Shown: piece after piece, positions 24,562 to 36,104 of the stretch
How positions within the stretch are numbered: position 1 is the first letter of the stretch
Layout: the number at the start of each line of letters is the position of its first letter
Origin: Siphlonurus alternatus
Taxonomy: Eukaryota; Arthropoda; Insecta; Ephemeroptera; Siphlonuridae
Assembly: GCA_949825025.1 (NCBI GenBank)
Contig: OX463778.1
Span: forward strand, 42,324,646-42,388,645
Direction of reading: 5' to 3'
DNA length: 64,000 bases
Notes under the pieces: model-generated
What the model was told of the DNA's origin: nothing
Seen by the model: only the letters and a program-made list of their open reading frames with translations
Database searches by the model: none
Made by a program: the position numbers and the translations under genes

Positions 24562-25918
24562 TTAAGATCTGTTACAGTATAAGTAGGAGAAAGAGACGAT
24601 TTGACTGGCTCGGATGTCCTTGATTGTCTGCAGGTGTGCTGTGCTTTTTCATACCCAAAAAGACCAGAGCATCACAAGAAAAAAGTATACTTAAAAAATT
24701 ATGCTTTTTGCTGCTTGGCCTGGTCTGAACAAGTACTTGAGCTTGAGTTGTTTATTTGAAGTGATATATGTTGTCCTATACAACCAAATTTGTTCGAAAT
24801 AAATTATTATTATTATTAATCATCTGCATCAAGATATGCAGCATGCAATGTTAATTGTGATATTGCCGCACTATTGCACAACTTGAAAGCTATAAGGAAC
24901 AATAATTGCCAGTATAAATATTTTCATTCTCCTCTCTAGCAAACACTTTAAGGGAAAGGGAACGCCAGAGTTGCGCCGCGATCGCAGCGCCTCTATATCA
25001 ATATTCAAATTGTCCCACTCTAAAGATACCACGCAAGTCACGGCAGTTTTATATTAAATTTATTTATAAATAATGAGTTAAATAATAACTGTTATGGTTG
25101 TTTTATTTATAAAACTTTTTTTTCATTACTATAAAACATTTTTGAAAAGTTTTTACTTTAGGTGAGTGGATTATAAGCGCTGTTTTGGTTCATTAGTCAG
25201 CCTGTTTCATTTGCCAGTTGTTTAATGGCCGACCAAAAAGGGGTGTGTGAGACGTGCGAGTGTCAAAAATCGTGCAGTTATTATCAATTTACGTCGCTCC
25301 CACTCTCATAATTGTCTTTTTTTTTTGCTGTGATGGTTTGTCCTAGTGCATTAAGTTTGTTTCTAGTTTTTTTTAAAAATCGGACGATTGGATTATAGAA
25401 TTTTTCTAATGTCACTGAAATGCAGCGTATGCTTGTGCAATAAATGGGTTTAGTTTCAATACACGTAACTCGGAAACTAGATCGTATTTGTATTGACGAT
25501 ATTTTAAGAGCTAATGAACGACATAGAGGAGAATATTTTAAAATATTTTCGGAGGAACAAATGACAGTGGAAAATTTAACATTGGTGGCGTTACCTTACC
25601 CTTAATACAAATTACAGTACATTTTTACTAAAATTTATTACTACTACATGGCTTTAGCTTAATTTTCAGATTATTCTTTCTCAATACAGTATTCCAATAT
25701 TACAATTAATAGTTCAGTTTTCATTATTACATACATAATTATAATTAATAAACATTTGGCATCAATAAATAGACAATTTCGTTAATTCTTAAAAGAATTT
25801 GTCTTACAAAAAACTTATTTTACCTTTATTTACCCCAGCTAGAATATGGAAGTAATAACTAATAGTTCACATTTTTCATTAGATTTTTAACAAGAAACTC
25901 AATAAATATTTGTTGTAT
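24562..25918. other. Non-coding DNA and 3' flank of the mucin-like gene
   Basis: No gene is supported. A GC-richer stretch near 24960-25010 and the block around 25190-25270 give no paired splice sites. The part next to 25919 is probably 3' UTR. Confidence 0.5.
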
Positions 25919-26794
25919 TTATTGATTATAAATGCCATCAATGAGGAAATCCATACGACGATAATGCCTTCTCTCCCACAGATCTGCTCCTTTCTTGTAC
26001 ACCAAGGCGCCTAGAATTATGATAAGCGGTATGGCAAAGATTATGCCAACCACTGGGATAACATAATCTTCTTGTTGTGCTGGAACTTGTTGATCTGGAG
26101 CATCTGCAGTAACATTTGGCTTTAGGTGGTGTAACACAGGAGCAGGGGGAGCTGTCAGAGGTGGGGTTGAAGTTGTTGATGATGTTAGAATAGTTTTAGC
26201 AGGAGACTTAGTAGCTGCAGATGTTTGATTCACAACAACCTCTACCTGTGTTTTCTCCGTCACTGTTGTAAGCATAGTTGTAGTTGATGGAGGACTTGCT
26301 GTAGTTATTTTAAAATCAATGTGACAACATGTACAGTTTTTAAGCTGTTGTTCTGATGTTATGTTTACACAGCAAATACAGGGAGCAGCAGGTGTAGTAG
26401 AATTTGCTTCATCAGAATTTGGAGAAACTCCTTTACGAGCTTTGATGCCAGAGTTTTTATCATGCCCAGTTCCTGGCCAGACGGACATTGCACTTTCCAA
26501 GGGAAGCACAGTATGCGATGAATTCAAAGTTGTCGGTTCAGGATCCTTGGGTATCAATGTTGCAGGTAATGTTGTCTTGTTTGATGAACTATTTTCAGAT
26601 CCACCTTCCATGAAAATTGAGCTTGTAGTTTGACTTCCATTGCTTTTAGGAGCAACAAGTTCTTGACCCAATTTTAAATTAAAAGGTAGGTCCCCATCAG
26701 ACTTAATTTCACTGTTATTAATTTCTCCTGATGTGTGACAAGTCAATGCAATGATTAAAAGTGCAGCAAAATATGAACAGTGTCTCAATTCCAT
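25919..26794 (-). CDS. Mucin-like single-pass membrane protein, unrecognised
   Basis: A single-exon coding region of 291 residues. The ATG at 26794 is chosen because it starts a clear signal peptide (MELRHCSYFAALLIIALTC); a splice acceptor at about 26836 puts a 5' UTR intron just upstream. The ectodomain is rich in Thr, Ser and Pro, with several N-glycosylation sequons (NSS, NKT, NVT, NQT). Near residues 130-155 is a compact cysteine cluster, CICCVNITSEQQLKNCTCC. One membrane segment follows (VIPVVGIIFAIPLIIILGAL) and a short basic tail ending RRMDFLIDGIYNQ. This suggests a heavily glycosylated type I cell-surface protein. The tail looks constrained, but I cannot name the family. The tyrosine-containing tail might be a sorting signal; that is inference. 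Confidence 0.8.
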   Translation of the reverse strand: MELRHCSYFAALLIIALTCHTSGEINNSEIKSDGDLPFNLKLGQELVAPKSNGSQTTSSIFMEGGSENSSSNKTTLPATLIPKDPEPTTLNSSHTVLPLESAMSVWPGTGHDKNSGIKARKGVSPNSDEANSTTPAAPCICCVNITSEQQLKNCTCCHIDFKITTASPPSTTTMLTTVTEKTQVEVVVNQTSAATKSPAKTILTSSTTSTPPLTAPPAPVLHHLKPNVTADAPDQQVPAQQEDYVIPVVGIIFAIPLIIILGALVYKKGADLWERRHYRRMDFLIDGIYNQ

Positions 26795-27065
26795 TTTTGA
26801 AAGGAGGCAACCGTCTCTTGTATGTACAGTATGCAACTGAAACACAGAAGAAAAAAAGTAAAATTAGAGTGAACTCTTAACCAAGGTTCGAAGCACAGAC
26901 AAATAGACGTACCACCGTGCGGGATGTTTAGGCCCACTTAGATAAGCCATGTTTACGTCTAGTATGACGTCATGTGGAGGGGTAACAGTGGAGGGGATAT
27001 GTTGAGAGATAGGGACACCTAGTGCTTCCATCATCTGTGATCTACGTACCATCACCATTGAATGC

Positions 27066-27238
27066 AAAGGAATACTTGCCACATTGTGAGGGGAAACGAT
27101 CGTAAACAACGAACCCAAACGTCCCGCATGGTGGTATGTCTGTTCTGTTTGTCTGTGGTAGCACTATGCGGGATGTTTGGGCCCGTTGTTCACGGTCGTT
27201 TCCCCTCAAAGTACGGCAAGCCACGGTAAGCATTCCTT
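27066..27238. mobile_element. Inverted-repeat element upstream of the mucin-like gene
   Basis: Imperfect arms of about 65-70 bp: AAAGGAATACTTGCC at the left matches the complement of the right end, and both arms contain GAGGGGAAACGA and a CCCAAAC-TCCCGCAT block. A third partial copy of the inner block (GTGCGGGATGTTTAGGCCCA) lies at about 26895-26940, in the orientation of the right arm. It may overlap the 5' UTR or promoter of the mucin-like gene. Confidence 0.65.
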
Positions 27239-27852
27239 TATATTTGTCTACGTTCGAAGTAAAGTTTTTTAAATTTTTTATACACATTACTGTACTGTTT
27301 ACAGTATCCATACACACAGTAAAGTAAGTAGTAAATGCATGTTGCATAACATAGTCATATACGTAGTATAGATAGCTCATCAAGTCATATCAGTTTATCA
27401 GTAGTATCAGCAACTGGTATTTAATGTGAATAAATGTGATATGCGCGCATACAGCTGTACAGTATGCATACAGCAGTGTAATATAAATATGTATACAGTT
27501 ATATGTACAGTATGCATAGCATACTGTCGATGTCAATATAATATGCATATATTAATCTTACCTGCTTTACCAAGTTAATAAAAAACGATAAACTTTGTGT
27601 GCTGATGTATTGAAAAACTTATTTATATTTTCATCTTCATTCTCACAGTACAGTATAACATGAAATTAATCAATTATGAAAAAATAAATTGAGAACTTTC
27701 TCTCAACCTCAACATCCTCTGTTCACGACAACTTCACCACTGTTGTCAATGCAAGACAGTGTTGCCGAATCGTCGGGTCAGAGCCGTGGAAAAGACCAGC
27801 GGTATATTTTGAAACAAATTTTGGCATGACCAACGGAGTTGCCTATTTGTTC

Positions 27853-27948
27853 CAAAACCGGCAATATGCATTTTCAGTAAGGGTTAATTTTCTGGTAAAA
27901 AAATTGGGATTATGATCTTAGTTGAAAATGCATATTGCCGGTTTTGAA
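27853..27948. repeat. Short inverted repeat
   Basis: CAAAACCGGCAATATGCATT and its complement face each other with a spacer of about 45 bp. It could be the remnant of a hairpin element or a transcript stem-loop. Confidence 0.6.
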
Positions 27949-28157
27949 ACTATATAAGCAGCTCCATGATTTTTATTTATTTATTTTAATTTATTTACGG
28001 TACGACTAAATTAATTAAGTTCGCCTATATCTCGATCTTTGCGTTACGACTTATACGCATCATATATATATAATATACGTGCATACATGATATAATATAT
28101 CACCCGGCCGCACAAGTTAAATTACCAGTCGATCCAGCAGACACTATAATATAAATA

Positions 28158-28620
28158 TATGGGGGGCATTCCCTTATAAAAAAGCTTCATCATAAATGAT
28201 CATTATAGAGCCATTTTCACAATTATCCATCCTACAATTAATTATCATAAAATTGATGCTAAAATGATGAAATATTACTCATAAAATTATAATAATTCCT
28301 AATTTTATAGGCAGTTTTATGGCCATTTCATTGTAATTTTAGGGAGGATAAAAACATGGAATATTCACATAAAATTGCAATATAATGGAAATATTCCATC
28401 ATTGAATTTTACTATTTTATTACCATGGTGCCTCAATTATTTCATTATTTAATTCATAATTTTATAGTAATTTTTTGTAATTTAATTACAATTTTAATAA
28501 TTTTTATTTCAATGATTTAATTCCTGCCAAAAATTATTGCAATTTGTAACTGATGTATTTTATAATCATTAAATGCCATTATTAACTTATCAAACCTGGT
28601 CAAAACATGTCAGCAGTCGC
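28158..28620. mobile_element. AT-rich repeat with GGGGGCATTCCCTTAT end
   Basis: The stretch is dominated by variants of ATCATAAAATGATG and CATTTTAT that pair with each other. Its left end GGGGGCATTCCCTTATAAA resembles, in inverted form, the sequence at 32010-32028 (TTTTTTCATAAGGG). It is either one end of a larger element running to about 32.03 kb or a separate MITE. Confidence 0.4.
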
Positions 28621-29049
28621 CAGCACTTAAAATATTATCATATTGTTCATATATAATAATTTACTTAAACTAAAAATTTATAATTTGCATATATTCTGCT
28701 TACTATATATATAAGAATATTTAATGAGTTTATTTATATAACGAAAGTATTAATTAATATATAAACACTGACATATATAACATTCTTTGATTGGACTTAT
28801 GGTAAAATTAAAAATTTGTAAGTATTAAATGCATTTTTGCGCGCGCAGCCTGAAATTTTTCTGAATTTAATTATGTTAAAAATGTATATAATATATAAAA
28901 AAATATAACTTGTTTTTTAATAATGTGTATTGTTAGTGCAAAAGCTATAGTAAATGATAATAAAGAAAAGAATCTCATTCCAATTTAACTAAATAAAAAA
29001 AATTCCAGTATATTATATATTATGCTTTTCCGTACATTATTTAACATAA

Positions 29050-29400
29050 GTTCAAAGAAATCGCGCTATTTTGTGAAATCAAGATGGCGCCGACCGCATC
29101 CCGGTAGAAGAATGCAAAAATACAGTGGAAGTGAACTGCAATGAAATTGCGTGTTTTGAACGTTCGTGTTATCAGATAAGTCATAAATCTTTTTGTAGAT
29201 GCTTTCTTAATACTCTATTAAAGGAAGATCAAATGCTTTGTGTGATTATTTTCGTTCCAGGTGGCCTTAAAGCTATTAAACTGGCTTGGCTCTCTGGACC
29301 CTTAAAAAAAACGGTCAAAATCATCTCAAACGTCAAACTGAGGCCTAATACTTGGATGTACCTGCAGTTTACCTGGTAACTAGAACTTCATCAAAGGTAA
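29050..29400 (+). other. Possible transcript start and exons, plus strand
   Basis: AAGATGGCGCCGACC near 29082 matches a YY1-type start element and sets an ATG before a GTAGAAG donor. An acceptor (CTTTTTGTAG) near 29198 continues the same phase into a frame open to a TAA at 29377-29379. Donors follow at 29376 and 29396. The translated product is not recognised. This could be a small gene, a non-coding RNA or a relic. Confidence 0.25.
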
Positions 29401-31575
29401 GGTACTTAAATATTATGTATATTTGAAGTTTCAATATGATAAATAACGATAAAATTGAAGGTATGCATATCATATATAATCTGCATGTTCGGCTATAGAA
29501 GGCAGAGATAATCTCTTAATTTGGAACCAATAGGAGTATTAATTGGTTGTATTTTCATGCATTCGGAGGGAAGGGGGGTTCATGTTTGCACGAAGAAGGG
29601 TCTGCATTTCACTAGCGAGCTGGGACACCGAGCGGGGTCTATTGTTCATGCAGTCCATTATGACGGAATATGTGGCATATTGTACTTGTTGGAAAAACTA
29701 TGCATACTCTGTTCCTGGCTGCTCATTGTAAAAATATATGTAACCTTTTGGTTATATTATTACTCATACCTCATACTGTATGTCTACTCTGCATTATTTT
29801 GTGATTCGATCTGCACACAGCTCGAACAATCAACGTGACTCGAGGCTGTCGCGACCTGGCCGTGCTGACTGTTTTGTGAAATTTTTTTGTAATATGTATG
29901 CACATTTGTGGAACTATATATTTATTTTTTGATTGACAGGCAATCTGGTGCCTAGCTGGGTTTAATTTGATACTCCGTAATACCTTCGGATGCTGTGACT
30001 GTTGAATGTGGTGAAGTTCTTATCTCCTTTTATAACGAGATGGGGCCGGACGATTTTGCTGCTGTTTGACGTAGGGAACACACTAAAATGTACGGTAACA
30101 AAATTTTATTTTTTAAGCATGGCAGTTGTGCATGATTGGTATGCATACTGTTTAGTGTGTTAACAGCAGCTGGATAAAAGCGCTCATTATTGGGCAGAAG
30201 CGGATGCATCTTGCATTCTGTTTGTACAATTATGCATTTGGAGTGGAAGGGGGAGGGGGAGGAAAAGCCTGACCATGACATGGGCCTTCTTTTCCAGCTA
30301 GGACACAGGGTTCTCCACGTACACCTTCATTACAGTTCCGCTGGATTGTCAGTTGTTGATTACCATCTTGATTGTCCGAAAAAATTCTAAGCTTACGGGT
30401 ACCGGTATGCATTATAATTTTGTATTTTGATATTTTTAATGCACAGTAAACAATGTGTCATGCAGATCAAAGCTATATAGCTGCGCTAGTCATTTGCTGA
30501 AATATAAATCGAAAAAAAAGTTTTTTATTTTACGTAACAAGTTTAAAATTTTAAACTTAAAATTTTTTTGATGGACAAAATGGCAAAATAGGCCAAGAAG
30601 TGGGTACTAAAATCCGGGACAAGAGGAGCCTGAGGTGGAAACGATGAAAGGTACGGTGATTTATTTATGTTTTTTATAAGCATAAAAATGATGCGTATTT
30701 ATGAATTTATGTGTGCATACTATTCACAGTGTGTAACAGCGTAACAGCTCTTCGAAAAGCTGTTTCAACTGGACACACCTGCTTGATTTTAGCCTGTTTG
30801 GTTTGCGCTTAGCACCAAGTTTGAATTATTTTACTTGGTTCTCAGAGGAACTATGGAGATTTAGAGACCTCCGTGACGTTTGGGTACGGATTTGACAGAC
30901 CTCGATTTTGTGATAAGTGATTGGTAAGCTTAATTGAACGACGTCATTGATGACTAAACCATGGTGATTGGTTGACATTTGCAAGGTCTCTTGTATTTCT
31001 TGCGAAAATCATGCAAGGTCTGCCAAATCCCTACCGGTACGTCATGTGTAGGTCTCAATAGTGCGAGCGTTAACCTACAGTAAGATGATCCTTGTCACCA
31101 GCCATTTAGAGAACTCTTCCGGTGTGCAAAGAATCAGCTGAGCGGCAAGCTCGCGGCTCTATCTTTTTAGTGCACTTATTAGTTATTTGTATAATTATGT
31201 ATTATTATAAGATTTTAAAGTCGGGGGGACGGGGAGAAGCTCAACATGAACCATGCAGCTTACACTAGACTGTTCACTTTTATTTTTACGCCCTCTCTCA
31301 CCCCTCTTCTTTGTAAGTAGCGGCTTTTTAAAATTTTACTCGCCATGCAGCCACAACATTGGATCATCTAGCCCTCGGTTCGTCCACTGCACACTCTATA
31401 TTGTCTGAAAACTTTGCCAGCCTTATCAATAGTTTTCAATATAATATATCTGTATAAACTTTTGTTTATTGAATAAATAATTATTGATTAATTAAACTGT
31501 GTGTATAATATATGTTTAAAGTGCATTGTGTGAAGTATATAAATTGTTAGCGAGGGCATGACATAAACCTGGGTT
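29401..31575. other. Non-coding DNA with faint internal similarity
   Basis: Two GC-richer blocks (about 29540-29660 and 30205-30340) share pieces such as CATGCATTYGGAG followed by a G-rich run and GCTRGGACAC, suggesting an old duplication. The open frames here are not supported by splice sites or a known family. Confidence 0.35.
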
Positions 31576-32029
31576 TCAATTAAATATAATAATTGTATAT
31601 TTCAGATCCATATATTGTTGCCTCATAATGCAAGTCAGATAACTATCGGAATTGCATTCTGAGGGAACTATCGAGGTATTATATATATTTATGAAGCAAC
31701 CCTGAACGGCAATTAAATTATATAATATTATCATAAAATCATCATTAATCGTAGTAGAATCTTGAAATATGATGATTCTTATGATAATAAGGCATGGTAT
31801 TATTGCAATTTTAGGGACCATAAAAGTGTGACACAATTAAACCATCATAAAATGATGATTAAATGGTCATTTAAATGATGATTTTTTATCATTTTATGCT
31901 TAAATTAATGGTCATTTAGTACATTGAAATTGAAGTTTAGGTTCCAAATATTTGGCGCTTAAATGGTAATTAATTGTGAATGTAAAATTGTAATTTTTTA
32001 TGCTAAAATGATGGATTTTTTCATAAGGG
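31576..32029. mobile_element. AT-rich repeat ending CATAAGGG
   Basis: It contains many mutually complementary ATCATTTTAT and ATGATGATT segments, like 28158-28620, in inverted relation. It ends at about 32029, directly against the hairpin element at 32030. Confidence 0.4.
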
Positions 32030-32191
32030 TTCACAAAGCACTTTAACCCCAAATTTAGCCCCAAATTTTATCCCTGGTACTAAACATGGTGCTAAACTAG
32101 GAGCTGAACATGGTTAGCTCTTAGTTTAGCACCATGTTTAGTACCAGGGATAAAACTTGGGGCTAAAGTGGGGGTTAAAGTGCTTTGTGAA
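32030..32191. mobile_element. Perfect-ended hairpin element, TTCACAAAGCACTTTAACCC
   Basis: Arms of about 75 bp with few mismatches, meeting around CATGGTTAGC. The arms carry repeated TAGCACCATGTTTAGTACCA-like and TAGCCCCA motifs. It has the length and structure of a MITE, with no coding capacity. Confidence 0.85.
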
Positions 32192-32870
32192 TAATGTCCC
32201 CCTATGTGTCTTTATGTATTCGATCATATATAATATGCGCCATTGCAGTATATAGATGTACCGTATAACTCGAGTATAATAAAATTTTATATAGCTGCAT
32301 GATGGCACCATGCAGCATGCACAACTAGGATATAAAAAATATATCCATCTCGAATCCTTATAATATACAGTATATATAATATATATTATAATATGTCTTT
32401 TAATAATTATATAACGATCCCAACAAAATGCCTCAAAAGTGTAAAATTATTTAAATTATTAGTTCACATATAAACTCTAAAAAATCTAAAAAAAAAATCT
32501 GAGTAGCATATATATATATATAGATAACATTTAATTGGTACACGTATATATCATTGGTTATTATATCTATATAGCTGCAATAAAAAATTTCATTTAGAGG
32601 TTAATAATATATATTGTTATGTTATAGTTGATTATTCTGTACAAAAATTATACAATTTAACAAAAAACTAAATTTTAATGAATAAAGTTCGCTGCAGTAA
32701 ATAAGCGCGTCTGCACAATTATTTTAACTGTTAATTAAACGTACGATTGTATTCTATATAATTCAAAATTGAGTCCCGGCCACATACATACCATAAATTA
32801 TTAATATACATCAACTTATTATTTTTATTCAAATTGGTACCGTTATTTAATTACTTATATGAATTAATTG
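32192..32870. other. AT-rich non-coding DNA
   Basis: Nothing beyond short TA runs and a fragment near 32480-32510 that resembles the core of the hairpin family (AAAATCTGAGTAGCATA). Confidence 0.5.
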
Positions 32871-32872
32871 TA

Positions 32873-33590
32873 CCCAGCAAACCATGCCTTGCTGGCCTGC
32901 AGCTGGCCGGTTGCTGGTCTGCTGCTGGTACTGCTGGCAGAGGGCTTGCCAACAGAGGCCGGCAGTCGGCCATCTGACGGTGTACCAGCATGCGGCTTGC
33001 CTTCACAGGCCCATATGCTGGCCAGCACTGGCATGCCATCCATAAATTTTGATTTTGGAATTTTTTCGGGACAAAAAATTATTATTTTCGAAACATGTAT
33101 TTCTAACATCCCTCAACTTAAATTCGTAAGAAAATATTAAAAATTTTAAAAAATTATACTTTTATGCTACTTTTCTTACAGTTTGTGTTGAAATCTTCAT
33201 ATCCGTATAAGTTCAAATATTTTGAATAATAAGTAAGCACTAACATCAAATATTTTTAAAGAATCACCAAAGTGTAGGGGATAGGACACCTGCCTACGGT
33301 GCCAATGGTCCTGAGTTCGATTCCTGGTGGTGACAATTTTTTTATCCAATTTGATAATTTTTTCTTATTTTGCTTATATTAATTAAGCATAAAAATAATT
33401 TTCAGGTGATACTGAATGATTTTAATTTAATTGCCAATGAAATTAAATTTGTGATGGCATGCCAGCGCTGGGTCCAGCATCTGGCCGGTATACAAGAAAA
33501 GCGCAGAACCAGCATGGCTTGCCAGCGCATGCCAGCAGTGGCAAGCCGGTCTGCGGCCAGCTGTAGGCCAGCAGGTTTTGGTTTGCTGGG
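32873..33590. mobile_element. MITE with CCCAGCAAACC ends and TA target duplication
   Basis: The ends are CCCAGCAAACC and GGTTTGCTGGG, both flanked by TA, consistent with a TA target duplication as in Tc1/mariner-like elements. Next to each end lie about 180 bp (left) and 140 bp (right) packed with GCCAGC, GCTGGC and CATGCCA motifs. The middle (33060-33440) is AT-rich and holds a tRNA-like segment. ORFs in the GC-rich ends read through simple repeats. No transposase. Confidence 0.8.
33272..33342 (+). other. tRNA-like segment inside the MITE
   Basis: GAGTTCGATTCCTGG near 33312 matches a Pol III box B/T-arm, and a G-rich A-box-like stretch lies about 35 bases upstream. I cannot fold a full cloverleaf with an acceptor stem, so this is more likely a tRNA relic or the head of a SINE than a working tRNA. 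Confidence 0.35.
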
Positions 33591-34019
33591 TAGTAATTCA
33601 AACTGCAGCATATCTTAATTAATTCAATTATTCATTAAATTTGTAATTTGTATATTTTTTTAAACAAAATTTTCAACACAAAAAGAAAAAAAGTTTCAAC
33701 CTTGAAGAAAACCGATGAAAAAAATGTTAGATGCTGCATATATATAAGGCCAGTTTACTAATTAACTTTTGTTTAATTTTTTTCAGTGCATAATATGGGT
33801 TTGAAAATAAATTTTTAAGCAAGATAGAGATGTGAAAATTTTCCTCACAGTATAGGTACTTGAGATAACTTATATTTATGAGTACAGCTTGTTAAAATTT
33901 AAGTTCACAATGTTCATGTTTCTTTCAACCCTTTTTAAGGGTTGCAGCATCAAACTATAATTCTTCATTATATATGGGAATAGACCACTTGCAAAACTAT
34001 GTTTTAGCAAAACGTAAAC

Positions 34020-34506
34020 CAGCGCCTGCGTCGATAGATTCTTGCCTTGCACTAAGCGATTTGGTGGGATATCTTGCAGCGTAGTTCCAATTATTGACGC
34101 AAATGCTCTCAGAGCGCCACCGTACTAACAGTTGCGATCGTCTTTTTACAATTTTGCGCGGCGAATTTTGAAATTAACGTTGGTGCCAACATAAAAATGA
34201 GAACTAAAATATTTTTTGATATTGTTTAAATTGTATTTTAATTTTTTTAATAAAACTGCAAATAATATTGTGTTTTTTACACGTAATATACTTGGGCAAA
34301 TAAAAATTATTATGGCCTTTAAATGTGAGTTCACAATTTTAGGAATATTTTGTGTAATTGGCACCTCTACTTTTTTGATTAGTACTGCAGCGCTCTCCGT
34401 TGAAGTGTACATATTTTGAACTATTTTGACCGTCCATGAATTAACACAGGCCTGACCGGGGCCTGACTCAGGACTACTAGGCAAGAAGAGATCGACGCAG
34501 GCGCTG
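34020..34506. mobile_element. hAT-like MITE with 8-bp target duplication ACGTAAAC
   Basis: The ends are CAGCGCCTGCGTCGAT and its complement ATCGACGCAGGCGCTG. ACGTAAAC lies directly on both sides (34012-34019 and 34507-34514). The opposite arm of the host element (38440-38491, complement) has a single ACGTAAAC and no insert, giving an internal empty site. An 8-bp duplication with CAG ends is the hallmark of the hAT superfamily. The 487-bp body encodes no transposase. Confidence 0.92.
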
Positions 34507-34772
34507 ACGTAAACAAACTCATTCGCCCAGGTATTGTTGATTGTTGATTATGTGTATTTTTTTTCCAATACATTGGACCTTATGGGAAATTCACGTTTTT
34601 CACATACAGATTTCAATATGTGAAATACGTATGATTTTAAAAATAAATATATCACCGGAATCTGCAGTTCTTGACCATTTATAATATTGAAAATTTTAAT
34701 GGAAGATAATGGTTTCTTTATTTCAATATAGTAAATTTAGTGTGACACCAAATCAGCCAATTGCATGGGGTA

Positions 34773-34863
34773 AGATACGTAACTAGGCAAACTCCAGTTT
34801 GTTGATTTTAGATTTTAACTGTTGCAATAATAAACAATCTGAAGCTTGCTTGGTTACGTATCT
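34773..34863. mobile_element. 91-bp MITE with TA target duplication
   Basis: The ends are AGATACGTAACTAGGCAA and its near-complement TTGCTTGGTTACGTATCT, flanked by TA. The other arm of the host element reads GGGGTACCCACG without interruption, so this is an insertion into TA. The centre is a short AT-rich stem-loop. Confidence 0.88.
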
Positions 34864-34899
34864 TACCCACGAGAAAATAAGAGTGAAAGCTCACAACAA

Positions 34900-35480
34900 A
34901 TTCACTCGCACATATTGACTCCAATTAACCTAAATTTCGCCCCTTTTTGGAGTCAATATGCGCGAGCGAATTAACGTGTATTGATGCACTTTGGCGATGT
35001 TTGGTACTTTATATTGACGCATTTTCACGTATATTGATGAATATTGACGAGTATTGACGTGAATGCCTACCGAAATACTTCGCTCGACTTCACGCACTTT
35101 CAGGTATATTGGCTCGCGCATATTGACTCCAATTCACCTAAATTTCGCCCCTTTTTAGAGTCAATATGCGCAAGTGAATTAACGTGTATTGATGCACTTT
35201 GGCGATGTTTGGTACTTTATATTGACGCATTTTCACGTATTTTGATTAGTATTGACGTAAATGCCTGCCGAAATACTTCGCTCGACTTCATGCACTTTCA
35301 GGTATATTGGCTCGCGCATATTGACTCCAATTCACCTAAATTTCGCCCCTTTTCTGAGTCAATATGCGCGAGTGAATTTGATATCATATATTGGCACATT
35401 TTCATGTAATTTGATTAATATTAACAAATATTGACGTAAATGCCTGCCACCAAAATACTTCGCTCGAATTCACACACTTT
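34900..35480. repeat. Tandem array, about 200-bp unit, three copies
   Basis: Each unit begins with CATATTGACTCCAATT and AACCTAAATTTCGCCCC, followed by GAGTCAATATGCGCGAG, so each carries its own inverted pair around a CGCCCC stem. Units start near 34905, 35112 and 35312. The ORF across the array is a by-product of the repetition. Confidence 0.9.
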
Positions 35481-35519
35481 CAGGTATACTGGCTCGCACA
35501 TTTTGACGCCTTTTCGTGA

Positions 35520-35905
35520 ACTTTCACACTTTCATTGATTAATTTTTTTCCTTAAGTCCATTCATTCAAATTCACTCATTTTGACGCTTTTTCAGGAACT
35601 TTCACGCTTTTATCAACCATAATTTTTTTACAAAGTCCAGTCATTCAAATTCACTCATTTTGACGCTTTTTCACGAACTTTCACGCTTTTATCAACCATA
35701 ATTTTTTACAATGTCCAGTCATTCAAATTCACTCATTTTGACGCTTTTTCATGAACTTTCACACTTTTATCAACCATTATTTTTTCCAAAGTTCAGTCCT
35801 TCAAATTCACTCATTTTGACGCTTTTTCATGAACTTTCATGCTTTTATCAACCATATTATTTTACAAATTCCAGTCATTCAAATTTAATATTTTTCAAAC
35901 CTTTT
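35520..35905. repeat. Tandem array, about 80-bp unit, five copies
   Basis: The unit contains TTCAAATTCACTCATTTTGA, CGCTTTTTCACGAACTTTCA and TATCAACCATAATTTTTT. It shares the TTTTCAC/TTTCACGC style with the arrays at 36780 and 37170, so all probably derive from one ancestor. Confidence 0.88.
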
Positions 35906-36054
35906 CACGAAATTTCATACATTTAACTTTAACAAGTAATTTTTTTCACAAAGTCTATACATGCAAAATTCATTCATTCCCACGAATTTTCACACCATCA
36001 TTTACCAAATTTTTACACATGGTCTCTTGCATTTTTCGTCGCAGGCTAGCTCAC

Positions 36055-36104
36055 CAAACCATTGGAAGTGAATGCAGTCCCATGGCCTCAGTCCCCATGG
36101 ATAC
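36055..36104 (-). CDS. Second exon of a gene fragment inside the TIR element
   Basis: This 50-bp exon has a good pyrimidine-rich acceptor (TTTTTCGTACATTTCAG) and a strong GTGAGC donor. It continues the phase of the start exon at 36722-36717 and reads YPWGLRPWDCIHFQWF. The unusually Trp-rich sequence looks like true protein, but I do not recognise it. No following exon is visible to the left, where tandem arrays begin, so the gene is probably cut off and cannot make its full product. Confidence 0.5.

Noticed and set aside
33272..33342. Functional tRNA gene
   Set aside because: A box-B-like sequence is present, but I cannot pair an acceptor stem or a proper anticodon arm; kept only as tRNA-like.
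34900..35409. 121-residue ORF with internal repeats
   Set aside because: It arises from the 200-bp tandem repeat inside the TIR element and shows no protein-like features.
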